Assembly (NCBI RefSeq): GCF_015351075.1
Contig: NZ_JADKRS010000005.1
Location: 189,577 to 253,576, forward strand
Direction of reading: 5' to 3'
Source of the DNA: Clavibacter sp. VKM Ac-2873
GTDB taxonomy: Bacteria; Actinomycetota; Actinomycetes; Actinomycetales; Microbacteriaceae
Length of the DNA stretch: 64,000 bases
Of the stretch, positions 25,294-34,027 are shown piece by piece. Position numbers and translations under genes: made by a program. The notes under the pieces were generated by a model. It saw nothing but the letters and a program-made list of their open reading frames with translations, was not told the DNA's origin and did not search any database. The stretch's first letter is position 1. Each line of letters starts with the position of its first letter.

Positions 25294-27885
25294 TCACAGC
25301 CGCGGATCCACCGCCTCGGACTCCATCGCGAGCACGCCGAAGACCGCCTGGTGGACGCGCCACGTCGGCTCGCCCGCGACGAAGCGCTCGAGCGCCTCGA
25401 CTCCGAGCGCGTACTCGCGGATCGCCATGGAGCGCTTGTGGCCGACGTCGCGGTCGCGGAGGCGGCGGAGGTTCGCGGGCTCGGTGTAGTCGGGCCCGTA
25501 GACGATGCGCAGGTACTCGCGCCCGCGGACCTTGATGCCCGGCTGGGCGAGCGACTTGCGCCCGCGGACGAGACCCGCGACGGGCTTCACGACCATGCCC
25601 TCGCCGCCCGCGTCGGTCAGCTCCTGCCACCAGCGCGTGGCGGCGTCCTCGGACTCCGGCGACGCGAGGTCGACCTCAAGCGAGCGGGTGGGGATCACGA
25701 GGCCCGGATCCGCGTCCGCCAACCGCCCCGCGAGCCCGAGGTGCCAGGAGTGCTCGCGCGCCAGGTGGGTCGCGCCCTCGGTGGCGAGGAGCTGGAACGG
25801 CGCGAGGCGCACGTCGTGGAGGCCGTCGTAGGGCGCGGCGTGGCGGCGGTACGCGGCGACGTACGCCTCCGCGTCGGCGGCGCGTGCGCGCGTGCGGTCG
25901 AGGAGGTCGGCGACGTCGATGCCCGATCCGGCGGCCTGCTCGAGCACGCGGACGGCGGCGGGCAGCGCGGCGGTCGCGGCGGCGCCGACGGACGCGTACT
26001 GCTCGCGGATCAGCGGCCCGGCCTTCGCCGACCAGGGCAGCAGCTCGGCGTCGAGCAGCAGCCACGACGTGTCGAGCTCCGCCCAGAGGCCGGCGGTCTC
26101 CACGGCGGCGTCGAGCCGGGCGAGCAGCGCGTCCGTGTCGGCGGCGTCGAAGAACGGGCGGCCGGTGCGCGTGTGCACGACGCCGCGCCAGCCCGCGGGC
26201 GCGTCGAAGCGGGCGGGGTCGCGGGTGAGGAGCACGACCGCGCGGGATCCCATGTGCTTCTCCTCGCAGATCACCCGCTCCAGGCCGTCACGCCGGTACG
26301 CCTCGAAGGCCTCCGCCGGGTGCTCGAGCACGTCGTCGCGGGCGGACGACGCGGGCGGGCTCATGGTGGGCGGCAGGTAGAGGAGGTGCCGGGGATCGAT
26401 GGCGAAGCGGCTCATGGCCTCGAGGGCGCCGGCGGCGGCGTCCTCGCGGATCCCGACCCGGCCGAAGGCGCGCGTCTCCACCACCTGCTTCCCCAGCACG
26501 TCGTCGATGCGGAGGAGCCCGGGGGCGCGCACGTCGTCCGCGGCGGCTCCGTCGACGGATCCGGCGGCGGCCGACGCGTATCGGCGCCCCAGCGGCACGG
26601 TCGGCTCCGACCAGACGCGCTCGGCGGGCACCGAGACGACCTCGCGCTCGGGCCAGCGGAGCGCGCTGAGCTCGCCGCCGAAGACGCATCCGGTGTCGAG
26701 GCACATGGTGCCGTTGACCCACTCGGTGCCGATGCCGGCGACGTGCCCGTACAGGACCGTCGCGGATCCGCGGTAGTCGAGCGCCCAGTCGCGGCGCACG
26801 GGGAGGCCGTGCTCGTCCGTCTCGCCGATGGTGGCGTCGCCCCAGAGCGCGAACGCGCGCACGCGGCCGGACGCGCGCCCCTGGTACGCCTCGATGAGCC
26901 CCGCGTGCGCGACGACGAGGTCGCCGCCGTCGAGCACGAGGTGGGAGACGAGCTCGCGGCAGAAGCGCTCGACGTCGACCCGGAACGCCTCGTCCTCCTC
27001 GGCCAGCTGCGCCAGCGACTCGGCGAGGCCGTACGCGACCCGCACCTTCTTCCCCTGCAGCGCCTTCACGAGCTTGTCCTCGTGGTTGCCCGGCACCGCG
27101 AAGGCGTGGCCCGCGCGCACCATCCCCATCACGAGGCGGAGCACGCCCGGGGTGTCGGGCCCGCGGTCCACGAGGTCGCCGAGGAACACCGCGCGCCGGC
27201 CATCGGGGTGCGCGGCGTCGACGGGCCGCCCCCGCTCGTCGCGCTGGATCTCGTAGCCCAGCTCGCCGAGCAGCGTCTCGAGCTCCGCGCGGCAGCCGTG
27301 CACGTCGCCGATCGCGTCGAACGGCCCGCGCTCGTGGCGGAGGTCGTTGAGGAGGGGCGCGACGGTGAAGCGCGCGGCGTCGACCTCCTCCACGCCCCGC
27401 AGCACGTGCACCTTCCGGAAGCCCTCGCGGCCGAGGCCCTTCAGCGAGCGCTGCAGCTGGTCGTGCTGCCGCTTCACGACGGAGGCGCCGAACGTGCGAT
27501 CCGTGCGGGCGGCGTTCCGCTCCACGCACACGCCCACCGGCACGTCGAGCACGATCGCGACCGGCAGCACGTCGTGGTCGCGGGCGAGCTGCACGAGGGA
27601 GCGTCGCGACTCGGGCTGCACGTTGGTGGCGTCGATCACGGTCATCAGGCCCCGGCGGAGGCGGTGCGCGGCGACGTGCCGGAGCGCCTCGAACGCGGCG
27701 GACGTCGCGCTCTGGTCGTTCTCGTCGTTCGAGACGAGGCCGCGGAAGGCGTCGCTCGAGAGCACCTCGTAGGGCCCGAAGTGCGTGCGCGCGAAGGTCG
27801 ACTTGCCCGATCCGCTCGCGCCGACGAGCAGCACGAGCGACATGCGGGGGAGGGGGAGCGCCGCGGGGGCGGGGGCGTCGGTCAT
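25294..27885 (-). CDS. pnkp: Bacterial polynucleotide kinase-phosphatase-ligase (Pnkp)
   Basis: 863-aa three-domain RNA end-healing and sealing enzyme. Domain 1 (about 1-180) is a 5'-kinase with P-loop GASGSGKSTFA. Domain 2 (about 185-500) is a metallophosphoesterase with GDVHG, LGDLVDRGPDT and GNHED. Domain 3 (about 520-863) is a ligase-type adenylyltransferase with motif I around EEKHMGSRAV and EGMVVKP as a later motif. The length agrees with known Pnkp (about 850 aa). The start overlaps the hen1 stop (ATGA, 27882-27885). With Hen1 it repairs ribotoxin-cut RNA, mainly tRNA, and the 2'-O-methylation prevents re-cutting. Confidence 0.95.
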   Translation of the reverse strand: MTDAPAPAALPLPRMSLVLLVGASGSGKSTFARTHFGPYEVLSSDAFRGLVSNDENDQSATSAAFEALRHVAAHRLRRGLMTVIDATNVQPESRRSLVQLARDHDVLPVAIVLDVPVGVCVERNAARTDRTFGASVVKRQHDQLQRSLKGLGREGFRKVHVLRGVEEVDAARFTVAPLLNDLRHERGPFDAIGDVHGCRAELETLLGELGYEIQRDERGRPVDAAHPDGRRAVFLGDLVDRGPDTPGVLRLVMGMVRAGHAFAVPGNHEDKLVKALQGKKVRVAYGLAESLAQLAEEDEAFRVDVERFCRELVSHLVLDGGDLVVAHAGLIEAYQGRASGRVRAFALWGDATIGETDEHGLPVRRDWALDYRGSATVLYGHVAGIGTEWVNGTMCLDTGCVFGGELSALRWPEREVVSVPAERVWSEPTVPLGRRYASAAAGSVDGAAADDVRAPGLLRIDDVLGKQVVETRAFGRVGIREDAAAGALEAMSRFAIDPRHLLYLPPTMSPPASSARDDVLEHPAEAFEAYRRDGLERVICEEKHMGSRAVVLLTRDPARFDAPAGWRGVVHTRTGRPFFDAADTDALLARLDAAVETAGLWAELDTSWLLLDAELLPWSAKAGPLIREQYASVGAAATAALPAAVRVLEQAAGSGIDVADLLDRTRARAADAEAYVAAYRRHAAPYDGLHDVRLAPFQLLATEGATHLAREHSWHLGLAGRLADADPGLVIPTRSLEVDLASPESEDAATRWWQELTDAGGEGMVVKPVAGLVRGRKSLAQPGIKVRGREYLRIVYGPDYTEPANLRRLRDRDVGHKRSMAIREYALGVEALERFVAGEPTWRVHQAVFGVLAMESEAVDPRL

Positions 27886-29279
27886 CGCGTGGCCTTCCGG
27901 AAGAGCGCGAGCTGGGTGGGGGCGCCGTGCCCGGGATCCGCATCTCCGACGGGCCGGACCTCCACGCGGTAGCCGTGGCGGGCGGCCACACCGTCCGCCC
28001 ACGCGGCGAACTCGGCGCGGGTCCACTCGAAGCGGTGGTCGGGGTGGCGGAGCGCGCCGTTCGCGAGGCCCGGGTAGAGCGCGTTGTGCTCGGCGTTCGG
28101 GGTCGTGACGACCACGGCGGCGGGTGACGCGGAGCCGAACACGGACGCCTCGAGGGCGGCGTGCCGTGCGGGGTCCACGTGCTCGATCACCTCCATCAGC
28201 ACGACGGCGTCGAGGCCGGCGAGGCGCGGATCCTCGTAGGTCGCGGACGACTGCAGCAGCCGGATCCGCTCGCGCACCCGGTCGCTCGCCTCGCGGAGGT
28301 CGAGGCGACGGGCCGCGGCCTCGAGGTCGGACGCGGAGACGTCGGTGCCGATGATCGTCGTGAACGCGGGATCGGCCACCAGGTGCCGCAGCAGCGCGCC
28401 GGATCCGCAGCCCACGTCCGCGACCGTGCGGGCACCGAGCTCCGTGAGCACGGCGTGGACCGTCTCCGCGCGCAGGCGGGCGAGCGAGGGGGAGCGCGGC
28501 GCGGGCGGTTCCGTGGCGGGAGCGGCGTCCGCGGGCGCATCGGATCCCGCGTCGAGCAGCTCGTCCGCCTCGCCCACGAGGTCGCGCTGGTGCGCGAGGT
28601 AGCGGCGGGTGATGAGGTCGCGCGACGGGTGCTCGGCGAGCCAGCCGTCGCCGGCGCGCATCAGCTTGCCGACCTCGTCGTCGGACACCCAGTAGTGCTT
28701 GCCGTCGTCGAGCACGGGCAGCAGCACGTAGAGGTGGCGGAGCGCGTCGGCGAGACGGACGTCGCCGGTGAGCACGAGGTCGACGTAGAGGGAGTCGCCC
28801 CACGCGGGGAACGCGGGATCCAGCGGCACGGGCGTCGCCTCGACCCGCCAGCCGAGCGGCGCGAACAGGTCGCGCACGAGGTCGGCGCCGCCGCGCGCGG
28901 GCAGGGCGGCGACGGTGATCGTCAGCGGCAGGGCGCTCGCCGCGAGGTCGGGGAACGTGTCGCTGCGGCCGCCCATCGCCGTGCGGAACACGTGCCCGAG
29001 CGCGACGGCGAGCATCGACGAGGAGGCGTACGGCCGGTCGTTCACGTAATGGGTGATGCTCGCGGCGCCCGCGCTCCGGAACCGCGTGGAGCGGACGAGC
29101 CCGACGGGATCCACCTCGAGGAGCAGCGCGACGGTGCAGCGCTCGTCGGTCGCCTCCGGGTAGAGGACGTGCGCGACGCCCACCGCGAGGTCGAAGGACT
29201 GCGCCTTCGCCGGGTGCTTGCGGAGCAGGTGGCTGAGGTCGGACGCGGACGGCGCCGTCGAGGTGAGCGTGATGAGCAC
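27882..29279 (-). CDS. hen1: 3'-terminal RNA ribose 2'-O-methyltransferase Hen1
   Basis: 465-aa bacterial Hen1. The N-terminal half (LSHLLRKHPAKAQSFDLAVG, VLYPEATDERCTVALLLEVD) is the Pnkp-activating Hen1_N domain. The C-terminal half is the methyltransferase, with the SAM loop VADVGCGSGALLRHL and the metal-site signature MEVIEHVDPARH, then VFGSASPAAVVVTTPNAEHN. It methylates the 2'-OH at the repair junction before Pnkp seals it. GTG 29279 was chosen because the conserved N-terminus (LITLTST) starts there; the ribosome site is weak. First gene of the hen1-pnkp operon. Confidence 0.95.
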   Translation of the reverse strand: MLITLTSTAPSASDLSHLLRKHPAKAQSFDLAVGVAHVLYPEATDERCTVALLLEVDPVGLVRSTRFRSAGAASITHYVNDRPYASSSMLAVALGHVFRTAMGGRSDTFPDLAASALPLTITVAALPARGGADLVRDLFAPLGWRVEATPVPLDPAFPAWGDSLYVDLVLTGDVRLADALRHLYVLLPVLDDGKHYWVSDDEVGKLMRAGDGWLAEHPSRDLITRRYLAHQRDLVGEADELLDAGSDAPADAAPATEPPAPRSPSLARLRAETVHAVLTELGARTVADVGCGSGALLRHLVADPAFTTIIGTDVSASDLEAAARRLDLREASDRVRERIRLLQSSATYEDPRLAGLDAVVLMEVIEHVDPARHAALEASVFGSASPAAVVVTTPNAEHNALYPGLANGALRHPDHRFEWTRAEFAAWADGVAARHGYRVEVRPVGDADPGHGAPTQLALFRKATR

Positions 29280-29506
29280 GGCGGTCTCTCTCGTGGGGGG
29301 TGCGACCCGGTGCGGAGGCCTGGAGCCACCGTAGCGATCGGGGCACGCACGCGAGGGCGTGCGACACGGCCCCTCATCGGGGGTTCCGTCCGTCGCGCCC
29401 ACCAGCCGGGCGCCCGACGTGCCCCAGGAGCTGCGACCGGGACGCGATCGACGTGGTCGTCGAGCTGCCGGAGGGTGACGAGGCGCTGCGCCTCGAGCCG
29501 TAGGGA

Positions 29507-30082
29507 TCAGCCTCCGCAGAGCCCGTCGCGCACGTACGCCGCCAGCGCGTCCCGCCGACGCGCGTGCAGGACCGCCGGGTCGTCCGCCGTCGCGACCGTC
29601 GTGATCGAGATCTGCGCCCAGCTCGCCGCCGTCGCGATGAGCAGGGTCCACACGTCGTCGGGGTCGAGGTCCGCGCGGATCCGGCCGGACGCCTGGGCCG
29701 CGGCGATGTCGCGGAGGTGCGCCGCGTCGTGCTCCTCGAGGCCCGGGTAGAGGTACCCGGCGCCGTCGCGCTCGAGGCGCTTCCACATCACGAGGCGGGC
29801 GAGCGCCGGATCCTGGAGGTAGTCGTCGTAGAGGCGGGCCGCGTAGCCGGGCAGGTCGTCGGCCGTGAAGGGGACGCGGTCGCCGTTCGCGATGACGTGC
29901 GCGGCGAACACCGCGTCGAACAGCCGGTCCTTGCCGCCGAAGTGCGCGTAGAGCATCGGCTTGCTCATGCCGGACGCCTGGGCGATGCGGTCCACCCGCG
30001 CTCCCGCGATGCCGCGGGCGGCGAACTCCTCCGTCGCGGCGTCGAGGATGCGCTGCCGGGTGCGGTCGGCTGTCGAGGTCAT
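29507..30082 (-). CDS. TetR-family regulator
   Basis: 191-aa TetR regulator with the DNA-binding segment RILDAATEEFAARGIAGARV followed by AQASGMSKPMLYAHFGGKDR. A longer frame is open to 30106, but ATG 30082 lies 6 nt after a TACGAT box, matching the leaderless starts here. It is divergent from the alcohol dehydrogenase at 30127, and the operator-like palindrome between them points to control of both genes. The 227-nt gap on its 3' side (29280-29506) shows only a short open frame on the plus strand, not convincing. Confidence 0.91.
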   Translation of the reverse strand: MTSTADRTRQRILDAATEEFAARGIAGARVDRIAQASGMSKPMLYAHFGGKDRLFDAVFAAHVIANGDRVPFTADDLPGYAARLYDDYLQDPALARLVMWKRLERDGAGYLYPGLEEHDAAHLRDIAAAQASGRIRADLDPDDVWTLLIATAASWAQISITTVATADDPAVLHARRRDALAAYVRDGLCGG

Positions 30083-30100
30083 GCACCCATCGTACGGATC

Positions 30101-30120
30101 TACCAACCAGTAGGTAGAGT
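30101..30120. promoter_or_regulatory. TetR operator TACC(N)AC-GT(N)GGTA overlapping the ADH promoter
   Basis: Near-perfect palindrome TACCAACCAGTAGGTA (30101-30116) in the 44-nt gap between the tetR gene and the alcohol dehydrogenase. It overlaps the plus-strand -10 box TAGAGT (30115-30120), which ends 6 nt before the ATG at 30127. A bound dimer would block RNA polymerase. The TACC...GGTA form is common for TetR-family operators. Confidence 0.7.
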
Positions 30121-30126
30121 GAGGGC

Positions 30127-31161
30127 ATGCGCACCACAGCCCTCCTGTCCCCGGCCTCCGGCCAGCCCGTCCACCCGACCTCGATCGTCCGCCGCGATCT
30201 CCGGCCCGACGACGTCGACGTCCGCGTCACGCACTGCGGCGTCTGCTTCTCCGACCTGCACGCCCTCGACCAGCACGGCCGCGACGACGCGCTCGTCCCC
30301 GGCCACGAGTTCGTGGGGGAGGTGGTGGCCGTCGGATCCGCCGTCACGGCCTTCGCGCCCGGCGACCCGGTCGCGGTCGGCAACATCGTCGACTCGTGCG
30401 GCGTCTGCGCCATGTGCCGCGGCGGCCACGAGAACATGTGCGTCGAGTTCCCGACGCTCACCTACGGCGGCCGCGACCGGATCGACGGATCCACGACCCA
30501 GGGCGGCTGGTCCGGCCGCTACGTGGTCCGCGAGTCCTTCGTCTACCGCCGGCCGGCGTCGCTGGATCCCGCTGCCGTCGCGCCGCTCATGTGCGCGGGC
30601 GTCACGGTGTGGGAGCCGCTGCGCACCGCGGGCGTCGGGCCGGGTACGCGCCTCGGCGTGGTCGGCCTCGGCCACCTCGCGGTGCGGTTGGGGAACGCCC
30701 TCGGCGCGGAGGTGACGGTGTTCACCACGACCGCGGCCAAGGCGGCGGACGCCGAGCGGCTCGGCGCGACCCGCGTGGTCGTCTCCACGGACGCCGACGC
30801 GATGGCCGAGGCCGCGTCGTCCCTCGACCTCGTGCTCGACACGGTCTCCGTGGCGCACGACCTCGGCCCCTACCTCCGCGTGCTCGACCTCGACGGCACG
30901 CTCTGCGTCCTCGGCCACCTCGGTGAGCTGACCGTGCAGGCGATGGATCTCCTCCCCGGGCGCCGGAAGCTGGCGTCCACGGGCAGCGGCGGCCGCCCCG
31001 GCACGCAGGACCTGCTCGACTTCTGCGGCGAGCACGGGATCACGGCCGACGTGGAGGTGCTGCCCGTCGCGGAGGTCGCGACGGCGATCGACCGGCTCCG
31101 CCGCAACGACGTGCGCTACCGCTTCGTGCTCGACATGGCGGGGATCGACGACGGGGTCTGA
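30127..31161 (+). CDS. Zinc-dependent alcohol dehydrogenase (cinnamyl-alcohol type)
   Basis: 344-aa medium-chain dehydrogenase. Catalytic zinc ligands appear in THCGVCFSDLHAL and GHEFVGEVVAVG, structural zinc Cys residues in CGVCAMCRGGHENMC. The NAD(P) Rossmann loop is GVVGLGHLAVRLG. The YGG...GGWSGRYVV region is typical of the YahK/CAD subgroup, which uses NADPH to reduce aldehydes. Leaderless start behind a TetR operator. Probably an aldehyde-detoxifying enzyme induced by a ligand of the neighbouring regulator. Confidence 0.9.
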   Translation: MRTTALLSPASGQPVHPTSIVRRDLRPDDVDVRVTHCGVCFSDLHALDQHGRDDALVPGHEFVGEVVAVGSAVTAFAPGDPVAVGNIVDSCGVCAMCRGGHENMCVEFPTLTYGGRDRIDGSTTQGGWSGRYVVRESFVYRRPASLDPAAVAPLMCAGVTVWEPLRTAGVGPGTRLGVVGLGHLAVRLGNALGAEVTVFTTTAAKAADAERLGATRVVVSTDADAMAEAASSLDLVLDTVSVAHDLGPYLRVLDLDGTLCVLGHLGELTVQAMDLLPGRRKLASTGSGGRPGTQDLLDFCGEHGITADVEVLPVAEVATAIDRLRRNDVRYRFVLDMAGIDDGV

Positions 31162-31185
31162 CCGGATCTCCACGCCGGTCCGACG

Positions 31186-31770
31186 TCAGCCGATCGCGGC
31201 GACCACCTCGGCGACGGCCCGCTCCACCTCGGCGCCCACGGCGTCGCGGTCGCCCGACTCGGAGTCGTGCACGAACGCCGTCGCACCGCGGCGCGCGCCG
31301 CAGTAGTCGAGGATCCCGTGGCCCACCTGCGTCTCGAGCGCGGACAGGTAGCCGTGCCGCGCGAAGGACTCGCGGCTCGTGCCGGAGACGGGCACGAGGT
31401 GCACGGTGAGTCGCTGGAGCCGCTTCTCGATGCGACCGTCGTCGTCGATGTCGAAGGCCCAGCCGCCGATGAAGGTCCGGTCGATCCAGCCCTTGAGGAG
31501 CGCCGGCATCGACCACCACCACACGGGGAAGACGAGCACGACGTGATCCACGGCGTCGAGGCGCGCCTGCTCGGCGAGGACGTCCGCGGGCGCGGGGGCG
31601 TCGCCGGAGTACGCGGCCCGGTCGGCCATGCCGAACACCGGGTCGAAGCCCTCCTGGGCGAGGTGCGCGACCTCCGTCCGGTCAGCCCCGAGCTCGGCGA
31701 TGAGCCGGCGGGCGACGTGGTGGGCGAGCGAGTCGGGATCGGGGTGGGCCGTGACGATGAGCGCGGTCAT
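31186..31770 (-). CDS. NAD(P)H quinone oxidoreductase, flavodoxin-like fold
   Basis: 194-aa flavodoxin-fold reductase of the NQO/KefF/MdaB group. It opens ALIVTAHPDPDSLAHHVARR, and the FMN/quinone-site segment VFPVWWWSMPALLKGWIDRT is characteristic. Such enzymes do two-electron quinone reduction to limit redox cycling. It is convergent with the upstream ADH gene and lies 34 nt from the end of the FAD-disulfide oxidoreductase gene, so it may be read with that gene from the 33.3-kb promoter region. Confidence 0.9.
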   Translation of the reverse strand: MTALIVTAHPDPDSLAHHVARRLIAELGADRTEVAHLAQEGFDPVFGMADRAAYSGDAPAPADVLAEQARLDAVDHVVLVFPVWWWSMPALLKGWIDRTFIGGWAFDIDDDGRIEKRLQRLTVHLVPVSGTSRESFARHGYLSALETQVGHGILDYCGARRGATAFVHDSESGDRDAVGAEVERAVAEVVAAIG

Positions 31771-31804
31771 GCCTCCATCCGATCACGTCCGCCCGGTCGC
31801 CGCG

Positions 31805-33256
31805 TCAGGCGAGCTCGCCCGCGCGCTCCTCCTCCTGCAGCAACCGCCGGGCCGCGAAGCCGATGATCGCGCTGTACGTCGGGTACGCGAACCGCACGTG
31901 CGCGAGGGTCGCGACGTCGACGCCCGCGGCCATCGCGGTGGTGACCGACTGGATCACCTCGACCGCGTTCTCGCCCACGGCGTGCGCGCCGAGGATCAGC
32001 TCGCGGCGGCGGTCGGCGATGAGCAGCAGGAAGCCGGCCTCGCGGTCGTCGATCACGGCGCGGTCGACCTCCGCGAACGGCACCCGCGCGACCACGCACG
32101 CGCCGTCGCGCTCGCGCGCCTCCGACTGGGTGAGGCCGACGCCCGCGTAGTCGGGGTCGGTGAAGCCGCCGGCCGGGAGGAGCTGCAGCGGGATCCGCCT
32201 GTTGACGCCCAGCACCGCGTTCTCCGCCGCGGCCTCGCCCTCGGACTGGGCCGCCTGCACGAGCATGTCCTTGCCGTTGGCGTCGCCCACCGCGAGGATG
32301 TGCGGCACGCGCGTGCGGAGGTACCGGTCGACCGGGATCGCCGAGCGCGCCACCTCGACGCCGGCGTGCTCGAGGCCCAGGTCGTCGACGTCGGCGGGCC
32401 AGCCGGTGGCCATGATCACGGCGTCGAAGCTGGAGGACTGCGGGCGGTCGCCGGCGCGCCAGAGCAGGGTGATGGATCCGTCGCCCGTCTTCGTCAGCCC
32501 GGTAACCGTGTCGATGCCGGTGCGCACGCGGACGCCCTGCGCGGTGAACGCCTCGGCGACGGCCTCCGAGATCGACTCGTCCGACGCCGTGAGCACGCGC
32601 GGCGCGACGTCGAGCAGCGTGACCTCGGAGCCGAACGAGCGGAAGACGGTGACGAGCTGCGCGCCCGTGTTGCCGGCGCCGATGACGGCGAGGCGGCGGG
32701 GGATACCGGGCAGCGCGAGCACGTCCTCGGGCACGGTCGCGAGCTCGGCGCCGGGGACGGGCAGGCGGCGCGAGCGGCCGCCGACGCACACGATGACGGA
32801 GCCCGCGGTGATCCGCCGGCCGCTGTCGAGCTCGAGCGTGCGGTCGTCGACGAAGCGCGCGCGGCCCTCGTGGATGAGCGTCACGCCTGCCGCGGCGAAG
32901 CGCGCCGCCTCGTCCTTGAGCGAGCGCACGCGGTCGACCTGCGCGTGCACGCGCGCGACGATCGACGGCCAGTGCGGCGCGGGCTCGCCCACGCCGATCC
33001 CGTTCTCGCCCGCGGAGCGCACCTCGCGCACGAGCCGCGCGGTCTTCGCGAGCACGCGCGTGGGCACGCAGCCGGTGTTGACGCACGTGCCGCCCACGCG
33101 GCCGGCCTCCAGCACGACGACGGACGCGCCCAGCTCGGCGGCGCGGAGGGCCGCGGCGGTGCCCGCGGGCCCGGCGCCGATGACGGCGACGTCGTAGTGC
33201 GCGGTGTCGTCCGCAGGCGCGGCGGCGTCCTCGGGCGCTGTGGCGTTCTCGGGCAT
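31805..33256 (-). CDS. FAD-dependent pyridine nucleotide-disulfide oxidoreductase
   Basis: 483-aa flavoprotein of the lipoamide dehydrogenase/mercuric reductase family. FAD loop VAVIGAGPAGTAAALRAAEL, redox-active disulfide GGTCVNTGCVPTR near residue 60, NAD loop LAVIGAGNTGAQLV, and HILAVGDANG as the second FAD contact. The C-terminal dimerisation domain ends without the usual HPT(l)SE histidine: the sequence reads HVRFAYPTYSAIIG, so Tyr-Pro-Thr-Tyr sits where lipoamide dehydrogenases carry His-Pro-Thr. That argues for a non-Lpd substrate. The start at 33256 is divergent from a TetR gene whose operator lies between them. Confidence 0.88.
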   Translation of the reverse strand: MPENATAPEDAAAPADDTAHYDVAVIGAGPAGTAAALRAAELGASVVVLEAGRVGGTCVNTGCVPTRVLAKTARLVREVRSAGENGIGVGEPAPHWPSIVARVHAQVDRVRSLKDEAARFAAAGVTLIHEGRARFVDDRTLELDSGRRITAGSVIVCVGGRSRRLPVPGAELATVPEDVLALPGIPRRLAVIGAGNTGAQLVTVFRSFGSEVTLLDVAPRVLTASDESISEAVAEAFTAQGVRVRTGIDTVTGLTKTGDGSITLLWRAGDRPQSSSFDAVIMATGWPADVDDLGLEHAGVEVARSAIPVDRYLRTRVPHILAVGDANGKDMLVQAAQSEGEAAAENAVLGVNRRIPLQLLPAGGFTDPDYAGVGLTQSEARERDGACVVARVPFAEVDRAVIDDREAGFLLLIADRRRELILGAHAVGENAVEVIQSVTTAMAAGVDVATLAHVRFAYPTYSAIIGFAARRLLQEEERAGELA

Positions 33257-33362
33257 GGCTCCTCCGATCGGCGCCGGCCCTCGGGCGGGCGGTGGCGGCG
33301 CCTGATGCGAGGCTACCGACGCCCGGGCCCTGTGCCTCCCTCGCGTCGCGACCCGGCCTCCG

Positions 33363-33391
33363 TTGACGACATACCTTGAGGTAGGTATGGT
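33363..33391 (+). promoter_or_regulatory. Sigma70 promoter with a TetR operator in the spacer
   Basis: -35 TTGACG (33363-33368), 17-nt spacer, -10 TATGGT (33386-33391), then 6 nt to the ATG of tetR at 33398, so the transcript is leaderless. The palindrome CATACCT-N6-AGGTATG (33370-33389) fills the spacer and overlaps the -10 box. This is the best-defined promoter-operator in the window and predicts autorepression. The divergent oxidoreductase start is 107 nt away and may share control. Confidence 0.82.
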
Positions 33392-33397
33392 GACGGC

Positions 33398-33976
33398 ATG
33401 ACCTCGACGACGGATCCCGCACCCCGCACCCGACTCATCCAGGCAGCCCAGGAGCTCTTCTGGGATGACGGCATCAGCGCCACCTCCCCGCGCGACGTGA
33501 TGGACGCCAGCGGCGTCACGCAGGGCAGCCTGTACCACCACTTCCCGTCCAAGAAGGACCTCGCGCGCGCCGCGGTGTCCGATTCGGTCCAGGCGAGCCT
33601 CCGCTCCGCCGCAGCCCAGCTCGGCGGCGGAGGGGACGCGCACGACCGCCTCGTCGCCTACCTCACCCGGGATCGCGCGGCGACGCGCGGCTGCCGCATC
33701 GGCCGGCTCACCGCCGACCCGGCCGTCGCGGCCGACCCCGAGCTCTCCGGAGCCGTCGCCGGGTACTTCACGGACCTCATCGGACTCGTCCGGGACGTGC
33801 TCGTGGAGCGCGGCGTGGGCGAGCGATCCGACGACATGGCGCATGCCGCGGTCGCCGTCGTGCAGGGGGGCTACGTCCTCGCGAAGGCCACCCAGGACGA
33901 CGAGGCGATGCGCGCCGCCGTCCGGGGCTTCGTCACCCTGCTCGGAGCGGGGACGGCCGCCGCACCGGGTCGCTGA
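33398..33976 (+). CDS. TetR-family regulator
   Basis: 192-aa TetR regulator, with helix-turn-helix segments RLIQAAQELFWDDGISATSP and MDASGVTQGSLYHHFPSKKD and a helical C-terminal domain. The N-terminal sequence resembles regulators of the AcrR/LmrA-YxaF type that respond to hydrophobic compounds. It lies behind an autoregulatory promoter and is divergent from the disulfide oxidoreductase gene. It converges on the 3' end of the phosphonate operon with a hairpin between them. Confidence 0.92.
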   Translation: MTSTTDPAPRTRLIQAAQELFWDDGISATSPRDVMDASGVTQGSLYHHFPSKKDLARAAVSDSVQASLRSAAAQLGGGGDAHDRLVAYLTRDRAATRGCRIGRLTADPAVAADPELSGAVAGYFTDLIGLVRDVLVERGVGERSDDMAHAAVAVVQGGYVLAKATQDDEAMRAAVRGFVTLLGAGTAAAPGR

Positions 33977-33980
33977 CGCC

Positions 33981-34005
33981 GACGGAGGACGCGCACCCCT
34001 CCGTC
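33981..34005. terminator. Hairpin between convergent tetR and phosphonate operon
   Basis: Perfect inverted repeat GACGGAGG (33981-33988) and CCTCCGTC (33998-34005) with a 9-nt loop, nested inside a looser GACGCCGACG/CGTCGGCG repeat. It lies exactly between two converging stop codons (33976 and 34028), fitting a bidirectional terminator. No U-tract is present, as is common in GC-rich actinobacteria. Confidence 0.6.
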
Positions 34006-34027
34006 TGCGTCCGCGTCGGCGCCGGCG

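Noticed and set aside
29300-29503. 67-codon plus-strand frame ending DVVVELPEGDEALRLEP
   Set aside because: The tail looks protein-like, but the first two-thirds is Arg/Pro-rich, no promoter or ribosome site is visible, and it may be a decayed fragment at best.
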